Shown here piece by piece: positions 58,510 through 64,000 of a DNA stretch of 64,000 bases. Positions within the stretch are counted from its first letter, which is position 1, and each line of letters starts with the position of its first letter. A program made the position numbers and the translations under genes. The notes below the pieces were generated by a model, which did no database searches, was not told where the DNA came from, and saw only the letters and a program-made list of their open reading frames with translations. The DNA comes from Roseiarcus sp963835215 (GTDB lineage Bacteria > Pseudomonadota > Alphaproteobacteria > Rhizobiales > Beijerinckiaceae), in assembly GCA_963835215.1 (NCBI GenBank), contig CAWIES010000003.1, forward strand, positions 248,001-312,000, given 5' to 3'.

Positions 58510-61500
58510 ATGGCGCAGAAGCACCCGGCTAAGGACGCGGTTTCCGCGGCAATGTCGGCGATCGAGAACGCACTGAACCTGTCGGGCGACGGCCGGGGCC
58601 CAGGCCCCGAGTTCGAAGGCTGAGCCGACTATGGGCAAGGCGATCCCGGCCAGGGGGCAGGAGCCGAACGAACCGGCGCCCTCGCGCCGGCTGGCCCCCC
58701 AGGACGATGTACCCTTGCTGGCGGACGATCCGCCGGCCAACGACGATCGCCCGGCGATCGGTCCGATCGTCCAGGCGCTGCAGATTCGCCGGCCGAGCCG
58801 CGCGCCGGTCGTCGCCGCCGCCTTCGGCTCGCTGCTGTGGCTGACGCTCAGCGCCCTCTACGCCAGCGCCCACTTCCCCTGGGACGCGAGCGCCTCGACC
58901 AAGCTCGATTACCTGACCCGGCCGGAGACGGTTCTGCTGGCGCTGGCGGCGCTCGGACCGATGATCCTGTTCTTCGGCTTTGCCGCGCTCGCGCGCCGGT
59001 TGCACGAACTCCGGCTCTCGGCGCGCTCGATCACCCAGGTCGCCTTGCGCCTGGCCGAGCCGGAGACCGTCGCCAGCGAGAACGTCGCCACCCTCTCGCA
59101 GGCGATTCGCCGCGAGATCGCCACCATGGGCGATGGCATCGAGCGCGCGCTCGCGCGCGCCGCCGAACTGGAGACGCTGGTGCGCTCGGAAGTCTCGACG
59201 CTCGAGCGCGCCTATTCCGACAATGAACGGCGCATCCGCTCGCTGATCGCCGAAATGGCCGACCAGCGCGAAGCGATCCTCACCAGCGGCGGGCGCGTGC
59301 GCGCCGTAATCGACGACGCCCATCGCGGCATCGCCACCGATCTCGAGACCATCGCGGTTCGCCTCAGCGATCGCGTCGCCAGCGTCGGGAGCGGCGTCGC
59401 ATCGTCGATCGGGGCCTCGGCGGACCAATTCACCCAGACGATCGAGCGCGTCGGCGACAACACCGTCGAACGCATCGGCGCCCAAGCCGGACAACTGCGC
59501 GACTCGCTGAGCACCGTCGCCGCCGAAGTTTCGGCGCGCCTTGCCGCCGCGAGCGGGCGCAGCGCCGAAGAGATCATCGGGCGCGTCGCCGACATCGACC
59601 AGCGTATCCGCGGCGCGGGCGAAGCCCTGGCGGCCGATTTCGCCGGCCGCAATGAGGATCTGGTCAGTCGCATCGAGGCCAGCGGTTCGTCGGCGATCGA
59701 CTCGCTGCGTCGCCACGCCAACGCAATCGTCACCCAACTGAACGACGCCACCACCACCGCTGGCCATGCGCTCGACGCGCACGATGGCATTTTGGTCGCC
59801 CGCATCGGTGAAAGCAGCGCCGAGGCCGCCGAGGCGATCCGTCTGCACGGCGACGCCGTCGCCACCCGCCTGTCGGTCGCCAGCGAGTCGCTGGCGCGCG
59901 ACTTTGGCCAACGCGTCGACGAACTCGTCGAACGCGTCGAATCCAGCGCCCGCGGCATCTCCGACACGGTCGTCGCGCACGGCGACGGCCTCGCCACGCG
60001 CCTCGACAGCGTCGCCGATCGCTTGCACGAGTCCGTCGTGGTGCGCGGGCAAACGCTGGAGGACGCGCTTACCGCCGCCAACATCCGCCTCGAAACGACG
60101 ATCGGCGGCAAGACCGACGACGCCCGCTCGCTGTTCGAGTCGGTCGGCGCCGCGTGGTCCGAGCACTTCGACGCCCGCCACGCCCAGTTGCGCGGCCTGA
60201 TCGACGATTCGGCCGGCATGGTCGGCGCGCAGGTCGAGGATTTTGCCCGCCGCGCCGCCGAGACAGTCGCCAATGAGACGGCGGTCATGCAGGAACGTCT
60301 CGAGACGGCCTCGCGCAGCGCGCTGGAGCGTTGGGGCGATCAGGCGCGCGAGGTCGGCGAGAAATTCTCCGCGATCGCCAGCGAGGCCGTGGCCACGATT
60401 TCGGTCAGCGGCGACAGCGTGCAGGACGCGCTGGCCTCGACCATCGCCAACCTCGAAGACACCCTGAACGCCCGCGGCGGCTCTCTGGTCGCCGACCTCA
60501 ACGGCCAGACGCGGCGCATCGACGAACAGCTCGGCGCTTTGAACGGCATGATCGGCGAAAACGCCGAAAGCGTGATCGAGCGGATGAGCGCGCACACCGC
60601 GCGCTTCGGCGAGACGCTGGGCGGTCATATCGAATCGATCGACTCGCTCCTCAACGCCCGCAAGTCGGAACTCGACGACCGCCTGAACGAACACCACGCG
60701 CATCTCAACCAGCGTATGGACGAGCAGCACACGCGCTTCGACGAAAGCCTCACCGAGCATCGCACGCGCTTCGAAGAGGCGAGCGGAGCCCGGTTGGCCG
60801 AGTTCGAGACCGCGGCCGCCGCCAACCAGACGATGATCGAGCTGGCGCTGTCGACCCACACGCGCACGATCGACGACTCGCTGCGCGACGGCGCGACCAA
60901 TGTCGAGACGACGCTGATCGAGCGCGGCCGCGACATCGTCGTGCGCATTGAAGCGGAGTCGAAGCTGCTCACCAGCCAGCTCGAGTCGACGCTGACGACG
61001 ATCGAGCAGACGGTTATCGTGCGCGGCGGCGAGCTCGACGAGCGCCTGGCGCGGCGCAGCCTTGAGTCGGCGACCAACTTCGAACTGGGCATCGAAATTG
61101 CCGAGCAGCGCGCGACCGCCAAGCTCGACGAAGTGAAGAATTCGCTGGAAGGCATCCTCCAGCGCATCGACACGGCGCTGACCTCGCGTTCCGAGACGAT
61201 CAAGGAGGGCCTCGCGCGCAGCACGCTCGAAGCCGCCAAGACGCTCAGCGAAGGCGGCCGCGACGTCACCCAAGGCATTATCGCTAAGTCGACCGAACTC
61301 GAAGAAGGCCTGCGGGCGCGCACCCAGGCGCTGACCCACGCCTTGACCGAGCTCGCCGGCGACATCAACGCCAAGCTCGCCGACCGGCTCGACGACATGT
61401 CGGGCGCGCTCGGCGGCAGCGTCGAGCGCTTCCGCAACGAAGTCGTCGGCCCGCTGCATAGCTTGTCGGGACAGCTCGAAGCGGGCGGCATTGAAATCGC

Positions 61501-63744
61501 CACCGCCCTCTCCCGCCATGCGGCAAGCCTCAGCGAGACGGTCGAAACGCACGTTCAGCGGATCGGCGTCGAGAGCAACGCCCAGCTGGTGGCGCGGATC
61601 GAGGAACTGCGCGGTATCGTCGAAGGTCCGGCGACCGATCTTGTCGCGCGGCTCGGCGCGCGCGGCGACGAGGTCACCAGCCAGATCGCCAGCATCAGCC
61701 AACATGCGGCGCAGAACTTCGACCAGCAAATCACCAATATCGTGGCCTTGCTGACGCGGCGCGGCGACGATCTGCTCGCCGCGATCGGGGCCAGCGCCTC
61801 GGGGTCGGCGCGCGAGCTCGGCGCGCTCAGCGGCCACATCGGCGTTGTCGTGGAAACGTCGGCCGCTTCGCTGCGCGCCGCCGCAGAAACTTCGGCCGCT
61901 TCGCTGCGCGCCGCTGCAGAAGCTTCGAGCGATTCGCTGCAAGCTGTTGCGGAATCCTCGAGCGCTTCGCTGCAAGCCGTCGCGGAATCTTCAGGCGCTT
62001 CGTTGCAAGCCGTCCTGGAATCCTCGGGGGCTTCGCTACAAGCCACTGCGAAATCTTCGGCCGCATCGCTAAACGCCGCCACCCAGACGTCGGTCGCTTC
62101 GCTGCACGTCGTCACCGAAGCCTCGGTCGCCTCGCTGCACGCGGCGGCCGAAGCCGCCAAGTCGGAGTCGGCCGAGACGATCGGCGCGCTGGTGGGCGCG
62201 CTGACCAACGAGATCGACCGCAGCGGCACGGTGCTGCGCGAGGCGGTGGAAAACAACGCCGGCGCCTCGGTGACGACGCTCAACGCGGCCGGCGAGCGCA
62301 TGCGGGTCGAACTCGGCCAGGTGCTCGAGCGCCTCGGTCAGGTCGGCTCCGTGCTCGACCGCATGGTCGGCGCCGCGGGCGAGCAACTTGTCGCCATCGA
62401 GGGCGGCCTCGCCGAGCGGATCGATCAGATGCAGACCGCGCTCCAGGCGATGGCGAACCAGGTCACCTCGCTCGACCGTCTGTCGACCGAAACACGCAAC
62501 GAATCAGGCGCGCTGGTCGATCGCCTGTCCGGCCATACCGCGGCGCTCGCCGATGTGGCGCGCGACCTCGCCGCCAATCAGCAGACGATCGACGTCGCCT
62601 TGCAGAGCCGCCACGACAGCCTGCAGAGCCTGTTCGCGGAGATCGCCGAGAAGAGCCAGGAGTTCGACGCGGTGGCGCGGCATTTCGCGGCTTCCTTCGA
62701 GGAGAGCTTCGCCAAGGCGCAGACCCGCGCGCAGGAGATCAGCGCCTCGCTGACGGTCGCGACCAAGGACACCGCCGCGAGCGTCACCGGGCAGTTCGAG
62801 ATGATCCGCGACAACGCCGGCAAGGAGCGCGAGAAGACCGCCGCAGGCGCTGCAGGCCGCCTATGACCAGGCCAACGGCCAGCTCGACGATCTGTTGTCG
62901 AAGTCGTCCGAACGCTTCAAGCAATCGGTCGGCGAAGTACGACAGATGGCCGCCGAGGTACAGCGCCAGCTCGAAGAAACCCGGCGCGAAATGCGTCGCG
63001 GCGTGCTGGAACTGCCTGACGAAGCCACCGAGGCGGCCAACGCCATGCGCCGCGTCGTGTCAGATCAGATCAAGGCGCTCAAGGAACTCACCGCCGCGGT
63101 TGCGGCTTCGGGCGGCGATTTCGACGTCGCCGATCCGACGCCGGCAAAGCCGGCGGCGCGCGCCGAGGCGCCCCGCAACGCTGAGCTTGTGCGCCCTGCG
63201 CCGATCGCGGCCGATGACGAGGAAATCCCGGCCGCCGAGCCGGTCGTCCGTCCCCCCGCGCCGCAAGCGGTGGCCCGCGCCGCCCGCGCGGCGCCACCGA
63301 CCGCTGCGCCCCCCGTCGCCGAGCGCAGCCAGACCGGGTGGCTGTCGAACCTGCTCGCCGCCGCTTCACGCGACGAGGCGCCGGCGCCGAGCGAGCGTTC
63401 GACGCAGGAGGCGCCCGATGGCATCTCGCTCGACATCGCCAAATATGTAGACACGGAAGCCGCTGCGGAAATGTGGGACCGTTGGCGCGGCGGCGACGCC
63501 GGCGCCGTCGTCGCGCCGGCTGTACACGGCGGCCGGCCAGCAGACCTTCGACGAGATCCGCCGGCGCTATCGCAACGATCCGCAGTTCCAGAGCGCCGTC
63601 ACCCGCTATTGCCAGGAATTCGAACGCCTGCTGGCCAAGCTCGGCCAGAACGATCGTGATGGCTCGCAATCGCGCGCGACGCTGCTCTCGGACGCGGGCA
63701 AGGTTTACACCATGCTGGCGCACGCCTCGGGGCGGCTGGGCTAA
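58510..63744 (+). CDS. Giant coiled-coil membrane protein (three apparent frameshifts)
   Basis: Reconstructed from ATG 58510 (MAQKHPAKDAVSAAMSAIENAL) to the TAA at 63742, about 1743 residues. Extra bases near 58617, 62845 and 63515 break the frame; joined, the pieces match a protein kept in rhizobia and often annotated as kinesin-like. A variable Pro-rich N-terminus leads to two membrane helices (about residues 96-118 and 139-160), then some 1250 residues of coiled coil, nine 11-residue repeats (about 1115-1213), a disordered Ala/Pro linker and a conserved C-terminal domain around MWDRWRGGD, RLYTAAGQQTFDEIRRRYR and KVYTMLAHASGRLG. A chromosome- or envelope-organising role is plausible but unproved. 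Confidence 0.85.
61853..62149 (+). repeat. Nine tandem 33-bp repeats (11-residue hendecads)
   Basis: Nine units of exactly 33 bases from 61853, each coding for an E-[TAS]-S-x-A-S-L-x-x-x-A type 11-mer. The Ser-Leu core is constant and the other positions drift, so the array is old and translated. Eleven-residue (hendecad) periodicity gives a straighter coiled coil than heptads. Confidence 0.92.
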
Positions 63745-63748
63745 CCGG

Positions 63749-64000
63749 TCAAATCCGGGCGGCGGTGAAAGCGACGATACGGGTCATCACGGCCGAAAGC
63801 GCGCTGTTCATCGCTGCCGAAACATCGGCCGGCGCGGTTGAGGCGACCGGCGTGTCCATGGTGAAGATTTGCGCCGCCGCGACGCCACCCGAGCTGGTGA
63901 CGATCTTGGCCGCGATGTCGATCTCGACGCGCGAGTGGGCGACGACCAGCTCGAATTTGCGGACGTCGAGATCAAGCTCGAAGCTGTCGGGCGCCGACGA
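63749..64000 (-). CDS. ABC-type transport auxiliary lipoprotein (C-terminal 83 residues only)
   Basis: An open frame from the right edge to a TGA at 63749-63751. The visible residues (FELDLDVRKFELVVAHSRVEIDIAAKIVTSS..., AAQIFTMD and SAAMNSALSAVMTRIVAF near the end) fit the ABC-type transport auxiliary lipoprotein family (PqiC/LptE-like), which accompanies MlaD-type lipid transport systems. Its ABC and MlaD genes would lie beyond the window. Confidence 0.6.
   Translation of the reverse strand, partial: SSAPDSFELDLDVRKFELVVAHSRVEIDIAAKIVTSSGGVAAAQIFTMDTPVASTAPADVSAAMNSALSAVMTRIVAFTAARI

Noticed and set aside
58396..58623. A separate small gene ending at 58623 before the giant coiled-coil gene
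   Set aside because: Its peptide reads as the N-terminus of the large protein; one extra base near 58617 gives the stop.
61853..62149. A CRISPR array (33-base period)
   Set aside because: There are no spacers: the units are contiguous, translated in frame and drift like coding repeats.

Overview
The window reads as chromosomal DNA of an alphaproteobacterium of the Hyphomicrobiales (Rhizobiales). The signs are very high GC, the pal-cpoB-tilS, sufBCDS-T, purM-purN-ppk1-ppx and perM-hda gene orders, a crescentin-like coiled-coil protein, an isocitrate dehydrogenase of the NADP type, a perfect CtrA box with CcrM (GANTC) sites, and a giant coiled-coil protein of a type found in this order. A family such as Beijerinckiaceae or Methylocystaceae is a guess; nothing here fixes it. 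I see no phage, IS, CRISPR array, rRNA or tRNA. It is a housekeeping region with a few unexplained small or secreted genes.

Layout. 1-25.9 kb is almost all on the minus strand: a partial crescentin-like gene; rplJ-rplL-rpoB-rpoC ending in a strong intrinsic terminator; a DODA-type dioxygenase, a LysE exporter and mutS; a thiamine operon thiC-thiS-thiG-thiE-thiD led by a TPP riboswitch; two tandem secreted DUF4189 proteins; folP-folB-folK; a membrane protein; and katG, divergent from oxyR. 26-30 kb on the plus strand holds oxyR, then pal-cpoB-tilS (envelope and tRNA-Ile lysidine). 30-43 kb on the minus strand holds sufB-sufC-sufD-sufS-sufT (Fe-S assembly), a HerA-like ATPase, ppx and ppk1 (polyphosphate), and purN and purM. 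43-50 kb holds a small gene behind a CtrA/GANTC promoter, a Gly/His/Trp repeat secreted protein, pgsA, a VOC protein, perM, hda, accB-accC and a PilZ protein. 50-64 kb holds a DmeF-like metal exporter, icd, an unknown secreted protein, ycjX-ycjF, a ferredoxin and its reductase, an Hpt protein, the giant coiled-coil protein, and the end of an ABC auxiliary lipoprotein.

Sequence quality is the dominant feature. About 34 apparent frameshifts break genes that cannot all be dead (rpoB, rplJ, rplL, sufB, thiC, mutS and others), and every one can be read as an extra base rather than a missing one. Fifteen lie within about 1.6 kb of mutS. I treat these as uncorrected insertion errors and annotate through them. 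The gene coordinates below span the whole reconstructed gene even where the literal reading frame breaks.

The more biological curiosities are a 43-codon palindrome-rich insertion inside thiD, a CtrA box plus paired GANTC sites before an unknown 73-residue gene, nine tandem 33-bp (11-residue) repeats inside the giant coiled-coil gene, a 12-bp motif shared by the rplJ leader and the rplJ-rplL gap, and stacked inverted repeats before the crescentin-like gene.
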